A DNA stretch of 64,000 nucleotides, taken from contig NZ_JABENB010000001.1 in the NCBI RefSeq assembly GCF_013002715.1, positions 992,001-1,056,000 on the forward strand, written 5' to 3'. The notes under the pieces were generated by a model. It saw only the letters and a list, made by a program, of their open reading frames with translations, had not been told where the DNA came from and did not search any database. Within the stretch, counting starts at the first letter, position 1. Each line of letters opens with the position of its first letter. This DNA comes from Flexivirga aerilata. GTDB taxonomy: Bacteria; Actinomycetota; Actinomycetes; Actinomycetales; Dermatophilaceae. Below are positions 18,153-27,440 of the stretch, piece after piece. A program made the position numbers and the translations under genes.

Positions 18153-19871
18153 TCAGTGGTGCGGGCCGCCGAGGATGTCGCCGACGAACTTCTCCAGCAG
18201 CTTGATCAGCGTGTCGGCGAGGTCCGGCAACTTCTTCTCCTCGGGCTTCGGCGTCGGCTGCGCGGCATCCGGCCGCGGTCCGGTCACCTTCGGACCGACC
18301 GGGTAGACCTTGTCGTCGTCCGGCAGCGGCACCCCGGGGCACACCGCATCGCCTTGGAGCGCAGTGCCTTTCGTCAGGAAGCCGTATGCCGCGTCGGTCA
18401 CGCAGGTGTTCTTGCTGCCGAGGACCGCGCCGTGCGCGCCCTGATCGGTGACGGTCAGCAGCACCGTATTGGGCGACGCCTTGTGCGCCTTCACCGCGCC
18501 TTCGTATGGCGTGGCCGGGTCCACCGTCGCGTTCACCATCATGATCGCGGGCGCCTTCGACAGGTCGACCGTGGTGTTGGTCGCCTTGTAGGGCCAGTAT
18601 GCGCACGGGTTCACGACCTGCCGGTAGCCGGTCAGCGGGAACTTCGGCCCGGCCGAACGTGCCGCTGCGACATACGAATTGGGGTCCTTGTTCCAGTCGG
18701 TGTCGTTGCAGGTGGTCGCCATGAAGGTCGTGCTCTCCCGGTTGTCGGGGTAGCTGTCCGACCCGCCCTGCAGGAGCATGAACGCCCGGTAGAGCGCGGT
18801 GCGGTCGCCGTCCGCGGCCTCGTCGAGGAAGCCGAGGAACTTCGCGGCCGTGACGAAACTCCTGTCCGAGTACATCTGCTGCGCCATCACGTTGTCGATC
18901 ACGTTGGGGGTGAAGTAGCCGAGCTTCCCCTTGCCGGCCGCGGCTCGCACCCGGTCGAAGGTCGCCTGCACCTCCTGCGGGGTCGAGCCCAGCCGGTAGG
19001 TCGCATCGTGGCGGGCCGCCCACGGCACGAACTGCGCGCCGAACCGCCGCTGGAAGCCCATCGGCTGATAGGCGAAGCTCTCCTGGAAGGTGCCGGTGAA
19101 GTCGGTGTTGCTGTCGAGTACGAACCGGCCCACCTGCTCGGGGAAGAGGGTCGCGTAGCGGGCACCGAGCCAGGTGCCGGCGGAGACACCGTAGTAGTCG
19201 ACGGTTTTCGTGCCGAGCAACCGGCGCACCAGCTCCTGGTCGCGAGCGGTGTTGTCGGTCGTGATGTACGGCAGGTAGTCGCCGTGCGCGGCAACGCAGT
19301 CGTCGACCATCTTCCGGGTGGCGGTCTGCAACGTGCGCACGTCGGCATCGCTCAGCTGCCGGTCGTCGGTGACGCGGGACCGGGCCGGCGCGCAGCTGAC
19401 CGGGGTGCTCTCGCCGGTGCCGCGTGGATCGACGCCGATCACCGTCTCGTTGCGGCCGAGCGGCGAGAGTGCCGCGACCAGCACCGAGAAGCGGGCGGCG
19501 GGACCGCCCGGTCCGCCCGGGTTGGTGAAGACGTAACGTGGTGCAGCCGCCGGGGTCTGCCCGGTCGTGCGCGTGACCATCAACGAGATGTCGCCCTTGC
19601 CGGGGTCCGAATAGTCCTTGGGTGCAACGACTTTCGCGCACTGTGTGCGTGCGGCGGCCTTGCCGAGCGTGCGCACTTCCTTCGGGCAGAGCGCGGCGTC
19701 CCACGTGAGCTGCTGCGAGGTGTATGTCGTCAGGTTGGCGCCGTTCGGTGACAGTCCGCCGGCAGCCGGGGCCGCGGCGTCTGCGGCAGTCGCGGCATAC
19801 ACGACACCTGAGGTGGCCAGCAGCGCGGACGCGGCACCGAGCGAGGTGAGGCGGGCGGGGCGGCGGTTCAT
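18153..19871 (-). CDS. Secreted tripeptidyl aminopeptidase-like alpha/beta hydrolase
   Basis: A 572-residue exported hydrolase. The signal peptide is followed by an AATAADAAAP region near residue 30. The oxyanion-region motif is VFTNPGGPGGPA, the Ser nucleophile lies in YGVSAGTWLGA, and Asp (DPATPYEGA) and His (DQGAHGAVL) sit in the C-terminal TAP-like domain. The family, which includes Streptomyces SlpD/SlpE and Tap, removes tripeptides from exported proteins. A low-complexity lysine/proline tail ends the protein. It converges on argS with a 15-bp gap. Confidence 0.85.
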   Translation of the reverse strand: MNRRPARLTSLGAASALLATSGVVYAATAADAAAPAAGGLSPNGANLTTYTSQQLTWDAALCPKEVRTLGKAAARTQCAKVVAPKDYSDPGKGDISLMVTRTTGQTPAAAPRYVFTNPGGPGGPAARFSVLVAALSPLGRNETVIGVDPRGTGESTPVSCAPARSRVTDDRQLSDADVRTLQTATRKMVDDCVAAHGDYLPYITTDNTARDQELVRRLLGTKTVDYYGVSAGTWLGARYATLFPEQVGRFVLDSNTDFTGTFQESFAYQPMGFQRRFGAQFVPWAARHDATYRLGSTPQEVQATFDRVRAAAGKGKLGYFTPNVIDNVMAQQMYSDRSFVTAAKFLGFLDEAADGDRTALYRAFMLLQGGSDSYPDNRESTTFMATTCNDTDWNKDPNSYVAAARSAGPKFPLTGYRQVVNPCAYWPYKATNTTVDLSKAPAIMMVNATVDPATPYEGAVKAHKASPNTVLLTVTDQGAHGAVLGSKNTCVTDAAYGFLTKGTALQGDAVCPGVPLPDDDKVYPVGPKVTGPRPDAAQPTPKPEEKKLPDLADTLIKLLEKFVGDILGGPHH

Positions 19872-20020
19872 CGGGGACTCCTTCGTCGAGTTCGCCGTGA
19901 TGGACGCGCCCGGTGCGGTGAACGGTTCCGCGACCTCAGGAAATCGGCTGCGAAGGTCGGACCAATGGGGTCACACTGGTCACAGGTGACTCGGGGACCA
20001 CCTGCTACCTGGAGGAAGTC

Positions 20021-20245
20021 ATGTCCGGCCCGTCGGATTCGGGTTTGTTCTTCGTGCTCGTCGGCCGCGTCGAGCGGCTCACGATCTGGCCCGTCGGGTC
20101 GTCGATCCCCGCCGACTGGCGGGTGGCGTTCGGTCCCGGCACCCATCAGCAGTGCGAGGAGTATGTCGAGCGGCACCGCGGGGAGACCCATCCCAAGGGT
20201 GTGCCGGCCACCGCCTGGCAGGTGCCCGAGCGGCTCACCAGCTGA
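20021..20245 (+). CDS. Divergent orphan MbtH-like protein
   Basis: A 74-residue protein with the MbtH layout: FFVLVGRVERLTIWPVGSSI, then PADWRVAFG and QCEEYVERH. The first two hallmark Trp residues (WP and PxxW) are kept. The third (WTDMRP) is replaced, leaving ETHPKG. MbtH proteins bind and stabilise NRPS adenylation domains, but no NRPS is in this window. A strong GGAGGAAG ribosome binding site precedes the ATG at 20021. Small basic additions follow the core. The family call is good; function is uncertain because key residues differ. Confidence 0.7.
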   Translation: MSGPSDSGLFFVLVGRVERLTIWPVGSSIPADWRVAFGPGTHQQCEEYVERHRGETHPKGVPATAWQVPERLTS

Positions 20246-20315
20246 CGGCGGGCGCCGCCCGCGCCTCCGCCCGCGCCTCCGCCCGGCTCAGCCGCCCGCG
20301 CTCAGGAGCCCGCGC

Positions 20316-21338
20316 TCAGGCGTCCGGGAAACCTTGCGGGTTGTCCGACTGCCACCGCCAGGTGTCCGCGCACATGTCGTCGATGGTGCGGGTCGCGTGC
20401 CAGCCGAGCTCCTGCTGCGCCCGCGTCGCGTCCGCCCAGTAGGCCGGCAGGTCACCGGCGCGACGTCCCGCGACCTCGTAGGGCAACTCCCGCCCGACGG
20501 CGCGCTCGAAGGCGTGCAGCATCTCCAGCACCGAGGTGCCGGTGCCCGTGCCGAGGTTGAACGGCCGCACCGGCTTCTGCATCGACTCGAGGTGCTCGAG
20601 CGCGACGACGTGCCCTTCGGCCAGGTCCATCACGTGGATGTAGTCGCGTTCGGCGGTCCCGTCGGCGGTCGGGTAGTCGTCGCCGAAGACGGTCAGCTTG
20701 TCGCGACGGCCCACCGCGACCTGCGCGATGAAGGGCATCAGGTTGTTGGGCACGCCCTGCGGGTCCTCGCCGATCCGGCCCGACGGATGTGCGCCCACCG
20801 GGTTGAAGTAGCGCAGCAGCGCGACCTTCCAGCCCTCGCTGATCGCCGCGATGTCGGTGAGCACCTGCTCGATCATCACCTTCGTCCTGCCGTATGGCGA
20901 GGAAGCCGAAAGCGGCTGGTAATCCTCGTGATAGGGCACCGGCGCGTGGTCGCCGTAGACCGTCGCCGACGAGGAGAAGACCAGCCGGTCCACGCCGTGC
21001 CTCGTCATCGCACGGGCCAGGGAGAAGGTGCTGTCGAGGTTGTTGCGGTAGTACTCGAGCGGTTTGGCGACGCTCTCGCCGACGGCCTTGTGGCCGGCGA
21101 AGTGGATGACCGCGTCAAACTCCTCCTGCGCGAAGAGCCGCTCGGTCTTGTCGGCGTCGGTCAGGTCGAAGGAGTGCAGCGGGATCTGCTTGCCGGACAA
21201 CGCCTCCAACCGTCCGAGCACGGTCGGCTTGCTGTTGGCGAAGTCGTCGACGATCACCGCGTCGTGGCCGTGGTCGAGCAGGGCGAGCACGGTGTGGGAG
21301 CCGATGTAGCCGGCACCGCCGGAGACGAGGACACGCAT
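20316..21338 (-). CDS. galE: UDP-glucose 4-epimerase
   Basis: A 340-residue extended SDR. It has the NAD motif GGAGYIGSHT at residue 7, the catalytic Ser in VFSSSATVYGD, YGRTK (Y-x3-K), and the FNLGTGTGTSVLEM segment typical of GalE. It interconverts UDP-glucose and UDP-galactose for the Leloir pathway and cell-surface sugars. It stands alone and divergent from the DivIVA-like gene. The 70 bp after its stop hold short direct repeats of CCGCCCGCG-type words and no gene. Confidence 0.93.
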   Translation of the reverse strand: MRVLVSGGAGYIGSHTVLALLDHGHDAVIVDDFANSKPTVLGRLEALSGKQIPLHSFDLTDADKTERLFAQEEFDAVIHFAGHKAVGESVAKPLEYYRNNLDSTFSLARAMTRHGVDRLVFSSSATVYGDHAPVPYHEDYQPLSASSPYGRTKVMIEQVLTDIAAISEGWKVALLRYFNPVGAHPSGRIGEDPQGVPNNLMPFIAQVAVGRRDKLTVFGDDYPTADGTAERDYIHVMDLAEGHVVALEHLESMQKPVRPFNLGTGTGTSVLEMLHAFERAVGRELPYEVAGRRAGDLPAYWADATRAQQELGWHATRTIDDMCADTWRWQSDNPQGFPDA

Positions 21339-21364
21339 GGGGCTCAGGGTACGGGTGCGACGAT

Positions 21365-21958
21365 GTGCCGGTGACCAGGACTCCGTGGACCCCCGATCAC
21401 GTCGCCCGCATCGAGCGCCCGGCTCTGCCGATGCAGTCGCGGGGTGGGTATGTCGTCGCCGACGTGCAGTTGCAGCTCGACCGGATCGCCGGCCTCATGC
21501 GCGCCGGCCGCCCGGTGCCGCCGATCGCGACCTCGGCCCTGCGGCGCTCCTATCTGCGCCCGGGTTACGCACCCGAGCCGGTCGAGGCGCTCTTCTCCCA
21601 CGTGGGTGAGTGGCAGCGCCAGTTCGACGAGGCGGCGCACAGTGCGGCGACCGCGGCGCTGGCTGACCGGTCGTCCTCGGCGGAATCCGCCTCCGATGAA
21701 CGACGGCTGAATTGGACCAGGCAGCAACAGGTTTGGGTGCGCGAGATGCAGTTTCCGTCAGCCCGCCGCAGCGCCTACGAGGTGGGTGAGGTCGACGACT
21801 TCCTCGACCGGGTGCTGGTCGCGATGGCCAAGGGCGAGGAATTGCCCGACGTGCAATCGGCCAAGTTCTACATGGCGCGCCTCGGCCGCTCCGGCTACGA
21901 CTCGGTGGCGGTGGACCACTTCCTCGATCAGCTCACCCGGTTGCGGCCGGCGCTCTAG
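21365..21958 (+). CDS. DivIVA-domain-like protein
   Basis: A 197-residue protein. The C-terminal half carries two short DivIVA/DUF3349-style repeats, FPSARRSAYEVGEVDDFLDR and RLGRSGYDSVAVDHFLDQL, which match the membrane-targeting F-x-x-x-x-x-GY-x2-x2-VDxFLD pattern. The N-terminal part is of unknown fold. No long coiled coil follows the repeats, so it is not a full-length DivIVA/Wag31. The start is a GTG at 21365; a second GTG two codons later is an alternative. Confidence 0.65.
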   Translation: MPVTRTPWTPDHVARIERPALPMQSRGGYVVADVQLQLDRIAGLMRAGRPVPPIATSALRRSYLRPGYAPEPVEALFSHVGEWQRQFDEAAHSAATAALADRSSSAESASDERRLNWTRQQQVWVREMQFPSARRSAYEVGEVDDFLDRVLVAMAKGEELPDVQSAKFYMARLGRSGYDSVAVDHFLDQLTRLRPAL

Positions 21959-21990
21959 CGCTTCGGCCGGCGAAGAGGCGCAGGGCGGTG

Positions 21991-23394
21991 TCATCCCCGC
22001 TGCTCGACGGTCACCGTCGCCGGCGACGCGTCGGTGATCTTCAGCACCGGCGCGCTGCGGGGCGCACGGTCGACGCGCCGGAAGGAATCGTCTTCCGGCT
22101 TCGGCCAGCCGGAGTCGAAGTAGGGCTGGTAACCGTGCGTGGCCAGGGCCGCGGCCACCGCCGTCTGGTAGCTGGCATAGCTGAGCAGACCCTCTGTCCG
22201 GATGACGACCGGGCCGCCTGACATGTGGTGAGTTCGTAGGTCTGTCAACGATTTCCACACCACCACGCGTGCGTTGCGCGATGTCTGGATGTCGTGGTCG
22301 GACTTTCTGAACAGGTCCGCCCGTCCGGGGCCGAGCAGCAGAGCCATGCCGAGCGCTGCGACGCCGAGAACGGTCGCGACCACGATCCTCGGTGTGCGTC
22401 GCGGGAGCGCGCCGTAGCCGAAGCCGAGCAGGGCGGTGCGGTTGGTGATCTTTGCGGCCCGGCCCAGCGTCCACGATGCCCAGCCGATGACCACGAGCAG
22501 TGCGGCGACGCCACCCAGCGCGAGCGGTGACGACAGCGAATGAGTCACCAGCTGCCACACCTGCGACGGGTTGTTGGGGCTGATCAGTGCGATCTCCGCG
22601 ATCGGCGGCGCCCAGCAGAGCAACGTGACCGCGGTGGCGATCACGCCCGGGCGCCGCCACCACGGTGTATGCCGGGCCGGCCCGCCCCAGCCGGGCATCG
22701 GCCACACGGTGCCGCGTTCGGTGCGCCACCGCACCAGCCCGACACCCGTGAGGAGCAGGAGCAAAGGCGAAACGATCGGCAGCAGCGCGAGATTCGACTG
22801 CAACACATAGCTCGCGACCGCCGCAAACCACGGCAGCGCTGAGAGCCTCCCGCGCAGCACCCGCCAGGACAACGCCATCAGAGCCGCCGACGCGAGGACC
22901 GGCGGCCACGGGTTCCACGGCAGCACCACCGACCGCCCGAGGAGGAGTTCCGCGCCGAGGATCGCGCCCGCCGCCAGCCAGACCCCGCGCGCGCCGCCGA
23001 CGATCCAGGACTGCCAGATCGTGAGCGCGACGACGAGCACCGCGAGGATCAGGCAGCCGAGCAGCAGGCCGAACGGGTGCCAGCCGCTGACGGCATACGG
23101 GATCGCCAGGAGGTAGAACTCCATCGGTCCGGGGTGGTGGGCCCACACGCCCGGCACACTGATGGCGCTGGTCGATCGCATGCCGAGCAGTGGCGGATGC
23201 GAGCTGAAGACGTCATGGGTCTTCAACGCGATCACGCCTTCGTCGCCCTGCGGCAGCCAGCCGAGCCGGATCCACCAGATCGTCCACACGATCAGCGGGA
23301 TCGAGAGCAGGAGCACGGCAGTCACCGGCCAGCGGCGATCGCTCAGTCGCTCGCCCGCAGCACGCCGGGACGGCCGGTCGAGTTGTGGGGTCAC
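21991..23394 (-). CDS. Polytopic membrane protein, GT-C/glycosyltransferase-39-like
   Basis: A 467-residue protein with about ten hydrophobic helices. An N-terminal loop (WLPQGDEGVIALKTHDV, with DE near residue 42) resembles the acidic first extracytoplasmic loop of GT-C enzymes. The conserved PGVWAHHPGPMEFYLLAIPY follows. The C-terminal soluble part probably faces the outside. The GTG at 23394 overlaps the paaK stop (GTGA), so it is translationally coupled. Upstream in-frame sequence belongs to paaK antisense. A second gene with nearly the same N-terminus starts at 63606. Confidence 0.7.
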   Translation of the reverse strand: MTPQLDRPSRRAAGERLSDRRWPVTAVLLLSIPLIVWTIWWIRLGWLPQGDEGVIALKTHDVFSSHPPLLGMRSTSAISVPGVWAHHPGPMEFYLLAIPYAVSGWHPFGLLLGCLILAVLVVALTIWQSWIVGGARGVWLAAGAILGAELLLGRSVVLPWNPWPPVLASAALMALSWRVLRGRLSALPWFAAVASYVLQSNLALLPIVSPLLLLLTGVGLVRWRTERGTVWPMPGWGGPARHTPWWRRPGVIATAVTLLCWAPPIAEIALISPNNPSQVWQLVTHSLSSPLALGGVAALLVVIGWASWTLGRAAKITNRTALLGFGYGALPRRTPRIVVATVLGVAALGMALLLGPGRADLFRKSDHDIQTSRNARVVVWKSLTDLRTHHMSGGPVVIRTEGLLSYASYQTAVAAALATHGYQPYFDSGWPKPEDDSFRRVDRAPRSAPVLKITDASPATVTVEQRG

Positions 23395-24686
23395 CGCGGT
23401 CGCTGATCGACGATGCGCCGTGCCTTGCCGACCGACCGCTCGATGCCGCCGGGCGGCAGCACCGTCACGGTGGCGGTGGTGCCGATGCGGTCCTTGATCT
23501 GCGCCGCCAGTGCGGTCTCGACGGCTGGCCATTCGCTCGCCGAAAACCCTTCGGCCGCTTCGACATTCACCGTCAGCTCGTCCATCCGTCCCGGTCGCGT
23601 CAGCACGCATTGAAAGTATGGCGAGAGTCCCTCGTGGGCGAGGGCCAGCTCCTCGATCTGGGTCGGGAACACGTTGACCCCGCGCACGATCATCAGGTCG
23701 TCGCTGCGGCCGGTGATCTTCGCCATCCGGCGGAAGCTCGGCCGGGCGGTCCCGGGCAGCAGCCGCGTCAGGTCGCGGGTGCGATAGCGCAGCACCGGCA
23801 TCGCCTGCTTGGTGAGCGAGGTGAAGACCAGCTCGCCCTCCTCGCCATCGGGCACGGGCTCGCCGCTGACCGGGTCGATGATTTCGGGCAGGAAGTGGTC
23901 CTCCCAGATCGTCGGCCCGTCCTTGGTCTCGACGCACTCCTGGGCGACGCCCGGACCCATCACCTCGGACAGACCGTAGATGTCGACCGCGTCGATCCCG
24001 GCCCGCTGCTCGATCTCGGCCCGCATCGCGTCGGTCCACGGCTCGGCGCCGAAAACGCCTGTCGACAAAGGGAGTGCGGCGGGGTCGATGCCCTGCGCGG
24101 TCATCTCGTCCAGGATCGACAGGAAGTATGACGGGGTCACCATGATCGCCCGCGCGCCGAAGTCGCGCAGCAGCTGCACCTGCCTGGCGGTCTGGCCACC
24201 CGACATCGGCACGACCGTGCAGCCGAGCCGCTCGGCGCCGTAGTGGGCGCCGAGACCACCGGTGAACAGCCCGTACCCGTAAGCGACCTGCACGATGTCG
24301 CCCGGTCGCACGCCGGCCGCGAAGAGCGACCGGGCGACCAGCCCCGCCCAGGTGTCGATGTCGTCGCGGGTGTAACCGACGACGGTCGGCGAGCCCGTGG
24401 TGCCGCTCGAGGCGTGCACGCGCACCACTTGCGGGCGCGGCACCGCGAACATCCCGAAGGGGTAGTTGTCGCGCAACTCCGCCTTGCCGGTGAACGGCAG
24501 CAGCCGCACGTCGTCCAGTGACCGGATGTCCTCGGGCCGGACGCCTGAGACGTCGAGCGCGTTGCGGTAGTGCGGCACGTGCGCGTAGGCGTGCGCGACC
24601 GTCTCCTGCAACCTGGCGAGCTGGTGGGCCCGCAACTCATCCAGTGACCACCGCTCGGCGGCGTCATACAGCTGCGGTGTCGTCAT
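23391..24686 (-). CDS. paaK: Phenylacetate-CoA ligase
   Basis: A 431-residue adenylate-forming ligase of PaaK length and type. The P-loop is VHASSGTTGSPTVVGYT, followed by DIYGLSEVMGPGVAQEC, the Y-R-T-R-DLT segment and the C-terminal GIERSVGKARRIVDQR with the catalytic Lys. It converts phenylacetate, ATP and CoA to phenylacetyl-CoA. It is the middle gene of paaI-paaK-membrane protein, coupled on both sides by 4-bp overlaps. The rest of the paa pathway (paaABCDE, paaZ) is not in the window. Confidence 0.88.
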   Translation of the reverse strand: MTTPQLYDAAERWSLDELRAHQLARLQETVAHAYAHVPHYRNALDVSGVRPEDIRSLDDVRLLPFTGKAELRDNYPFGMFAVPRPQVVRVHASSGTTGSPTVVGYTRDDIDTWAGLVARSLFAAGVRPGDIVQVAYGYGLFTGGLGAHYGAERLGCTVVPMSGGQTARQVQLLRDFGARAIMVTPSYFLSILDEMTAQGIDPAALPLSTGVFGAEPWTDAMRAEIEQRAGIDAVDIYGLSEVMGPGVAQECVETKDGPTIWEDHFLPEIIDPVSGEPVPDGEEGELVFTSLTKQAMPVLRYRTRDLTRLLPGTARPSFRRMAKITGRSDDLMIVRGVNVFPTQIEELALAHEGLSPYFQCVLTRPGRMDELTVNVEAAEGFSASEWPAVETALAAQIKDRIGTTATVTVLPPGGIERSVGKARRIVDQRPR

Positions 24687-25099
24687 GAGCGCAGCGACCT
24701 GGACCGGCCGCGGAACTCGGCGACGATCTCTGCATCGCTCTCGCGGCGCACCGTCACGTCGGTGATGCCCGAGCGGCCGTAGGTGGTGCGTTCGCGGGCG
24801 TCGGCGACCAGCACGTCGCCCAGGTTGCCCGGGGTGATGAAGTCGATCTCCGCGCCGGACGCCACGGTCGGACGGCCCGAGGCGTTGCAGGCCACCGCGA
24901 AGGTCGAGTCCGCGAGGGCGAAGATGAATCCGCCGTGCGCGATGTTGTGGCCGTTGACCTGCCGCGCGGTCACCGTCATCCGGGTGCGTGCATAGCCGAG
25001 GCCGTCGTCGACGCCGATGTCGAGCAGTTCGATGCCGAGGGCTGCCGACGCGTCATCGGACCGCCACATCGCCATGACGTGGTCCAACGGGTCGCTCAT
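24683..25099 (-). CDS. paaI: PaaI-type hotdog thioesterase
   Basis: A 138-residue single hotdog domain. The PaaI signature VNGHNIAHGGFIFALADSTF contains the catalytic Asp; FITPGNLGDVLVADA follows. In the paa pathway PaaI releases CoA from dead-end hydroxyphenylacetyl-CoA. Its stop overlaps the paaK ATG (ATGA). The ATG at 25099 (MSDPLDHVMAM) is preferred over one three codons upstream. Confidence 0.85.
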   Translation of the reverse strand: MSDPLDHVMAMWRSDDASAALGIELLDIGVDDGLGYARTRMTVTARQVNGHNIAHGGFIFALADSTFAVACNASGRPTVASGAEIDFITPGNLGDVLVADARERTTYGRSGITDVTVRRESDAEIVAEFRGRSRSLRS

Positions 25100-25539
25100 G
25101 AGGGGCATGGTGTCACCTGCTCGACCCGCGCGGGCCCGAAACCCGGCCGGTCGATGAGGGGAATTCAGGGGAGTGTCGATGGGGCAGATCCGGACGGCAC
25201 TGTTGGACGCCTGGTGAATATTTCGGTTTGCACTTCCCTATCCAGAAGCTGTGCGGTAAGAAAGACGGCGGTGCCGATGCGCGGTCGTGCAGTCCGAGGG
25301 GGAGGGACGCTCGCGCACCGGTGTTCAACCGAGGGGAGAGTTCATGGTCGGGTCGGCAATCGCGTTGCGATGTGCCGACTTTCGGCGTGCCTTCCCGTCG
25401 TCCAGCTGCTCGGCTGTTCCTCACCGCACACCACTGCCGGAGCCTGCTCATCAGTAAGTCCGCACTACGAGTCCGCATTACGAGTCCGCATTACGTACGA
25501 CTACGCACGCACACATCACCACAGAGGAAGGCACTCAAC
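25100..25539. other. 440-bp intergenic leader of the S53 protease gene
   Basis: No supported gene. It contains the divergent promoters of paaI and the protease, a 13-bp triple tandem repeat at 25457-25495, and an AGAGGAAGG ribosome binding site about 10 bp before the protease ATG. The long reading frame continuing upstream of 25540 has no typical coding content. Confidence 0.5.
25457..25495. repeat. Three tandem 13-bp repeats upstream of the protease
   Basis: Units of AGTCCGCATTACG lie at 25457-25469 (one C for T), 25470-25482 and 25483-25495. They are 45 bp upstream of the S53 protease start, in its leader or promoter. They could be a multi-site binding region for a regulator. Confidence 0.7.
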
Positions 25540-27414
25540 ATGAAGCGTCGACAGATCGCTGTCGCGACCGTCGCAGTGACGACGGCTTTCGGCCTCGTCG
25601 GGGTCGGCTCCGCGACCGCGGCCAACGGCGGTGGCGGGAACGGTGACGTCAAGCTCGCCAACTCCGGCCGCTCGGCCATCGCTGCCAACGGTGCGTTCGC
25701 CGACCAGGGCGCCGCTCCGGCGACCGCCAGCCTCGCGCTCGCACTGCAGGTGCCGCTGCGCAACGAGAACATCCGGCAGACCATGCTGGCCAACGGCGCG
25801 GTCATCTCGCCGGCGCAGTACGCCCGGATGTTCGCCTCGTCGCCGAAGGACCTCAAGAAGGTGGCCGACTGGGCCGCCAAGAAGGGCTTCACGGTCACCG
25901 GCACCAACGCCAACGCGGGCACCGTGTCGGTCACCGGCTCGGTCGCAACCGCCAACAAGGCGTTCAAGCTCAAGTTGCGCAAGACCGCCGTCGACGGCCG
26001 CCGCGGGATCACCCCCGACACCGACCCGACGGTGCCGGCCGGCATCGGCGTCACCGGCATCTCCGGTCTGAACACCCTGGCCACGTTCGCCCCGCCGCCG
26101 CAGCAGAAGATCGCCACGAAGAAGGCGCCGAAGACCGGCGCCGTGCCGCGCACCGGCGCCGCACCGGCGCAGAACCAGTACTGCTCGGACTTCTGGGGTC
26201 AGAACCTCGCGGTCACCGGCAAGAAGTACCCGAACATGTCCAACGTGCAGTGCCCGCTGCCCCCGCAGGCGGCGGTCAGCCTCTACGGCATGCAGGGCGC
26301 GGCCAACGCGACCCCGACCCTCGGCATCCTGCTGTGGGGCGACGACCCCAACGCGGTGACCAACGCCAACGTGCTGGCCAAGGCGACCAACTCGCCGCCG
26401 CTGACCACCTACTCCAAGGTGGTGGAGCGGCCGAACAACAACATGAACCGGTGCGAGGACGGCAGCGGCGAGCAGAACCTCGACGTGCAGTCGACGCACG
26501 CGATCGCGCCGAAGGCGAACATCCGCTATTACGGCGCCGCGAGCTGTGCCTTCTCCGACACGACCGCGAGCCTGGCGAAGGCGGTCAACGAGCACAAGGT
26601 GACCACGATGTCGCTGTCGTTCGGTGCCCCGGAGAAGCTCGTCGACTCGGCGTCGCTCTCCGGTTTCAACCGGGTCGCGCAGCAGGCCACGCTCACCGGC
26701 ATCTCGGTCGTGGTGTGCAGCATGGACAGCGGTGACTACTCGACCGACCCCGGGGTCAAGGTCAAGGGCGTGGCGTTCCCGGCATCGTCGCCGTTCGTCA
26801 CCGCCGTCGGCGGCACCGCGGTCGGCGTCACGCAGACCGGCGGCCGGCTGTTCACCGTCGGCTGGGAGAGCAAGTGGTGGCGTCAGCCCAACCCGGGCAC
26901 CACGGCCGGCATGACCCAGACGTATGGCGGCCAGAACTCGATCGGCGCCGGCGGCGGCGTGAGCTCGGCGTTCGCGCAGCCGGGCTGGCAGAAGGGCCGG
27001 GTCAAGGGCAGCACGACCATGCGTGCGGTCCCCGACGTCGCGGCGCTCGCCGACCCCCTGACCGGTCTGGCCATCGCCTACGGCCCGTCGGAGGCGGAGA
27101 TCGCCAACGGTGGCGGCACCAGCCAGGCCGCGCCGCTGGTCGCGGCGATGGTCGGCGCCTCCAAGTCGATCACCAAGCGCAACTTCGGCAACGCCGCACC
27201 GATGCTCTACCGGCTCGGCTCCGCCGCTCTGCTCGACGTCACCGGACCGACCGGCACCTACGGCGGCTGGTACGGCACCTGGGACGACGGCGCCCAGCGC
27301 ATCGCGGGCGTCGGCGACACCCCGGACTCCCTGCGCTTCGGTGCGGGCTGGGACAACGTCACCGGTCTCGGTGAGCCCAAGGGTCAGGCGTTCCTGACCG
27401 GGCTCGGCGGCTGA
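25540..27414 (+). CDS. Secreted S53 (sedolisin/kumamolisin) protease with pro-domain
   Basis: A 624-residue exported serine-carboxyl protease. It has a signal peptide (MKRRQIAVATVAVTTAFGLV, with GSATA cleavage near 30) and an activation pro-domain at about 60-180. The catalytic E and D lie in GEQNLDVQSTHAIAP, the oxyanion Asp in SMDSGDYS, and the Ser in GGGTSQAAPL near residue 540. The C-terminal calcium site region is DNVTGLGEP. Sedolisins are acid-active endopeptidases. It appears monocistronic, with a strong stem-loop downstream. The length is usual for the family. Confidence 0.88.
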   Translation: MKRRQIAVATVAVTTAFGLVGVGSATAANGGGGNGDVKLANSGRSAIAANGAFADQGAAPATASLALALQVPLRNENIRQTMLANGAVISPAQYARMFASSPKDLKKVADWAAKKGFTVTGTNANAGTVSVTGSVATANKAFKLKLRKTAVDGRRGITPDTDPTVPAGIGVTGISGLNTLATFAPPPQQKIATKKAPKTGAVPRTGAAPAQNQYCSDFWGQNLAVTGKKYPNMSNVQCPLPPQAAVSLYGMQGAANATPTLGILLWGDDPNAVTNANVLAKATNSPPLTTYSKVVERPNNNMNRCEDGSGEQNLDVQSTHAIAPKANIRYYGAASCAFSDTTASLAKAVNEHKVTTMSLSFGAPEKLVDSASLSGFNRVAQQATLTGISVVVCSMDSGDYSTDPGVKVKGVAFPASSPFVTAVGGTAVGVTQTGGRLFTVGWESKWWRQPNPGTTAGMTQTYGGQNSIGAGGGVSSAFAQPGWQKGRVKGSTTMRAVPDVAALADPLTGLAIAYGPSEAEIANGGGTSQAAPLVAAMVGASKSITKRNFGNAAPMLYRLGSAALLDVTGPTGTYGGWYGTWDDGAQRIAGVGDTPDSLRFGAGWDNVTGLGEPKGQAFLTGLGG

Positions 27415-27440
27415 CCGCACGCCGGGAGCGCCGACCCATC

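Noticed and set aside
18156..19751. 531-codon open frame on the + strand
   Set aside because: Shadow of the secreted peptidase gene, whose signal peptide and catalytic motifs are clear on the minus strand.
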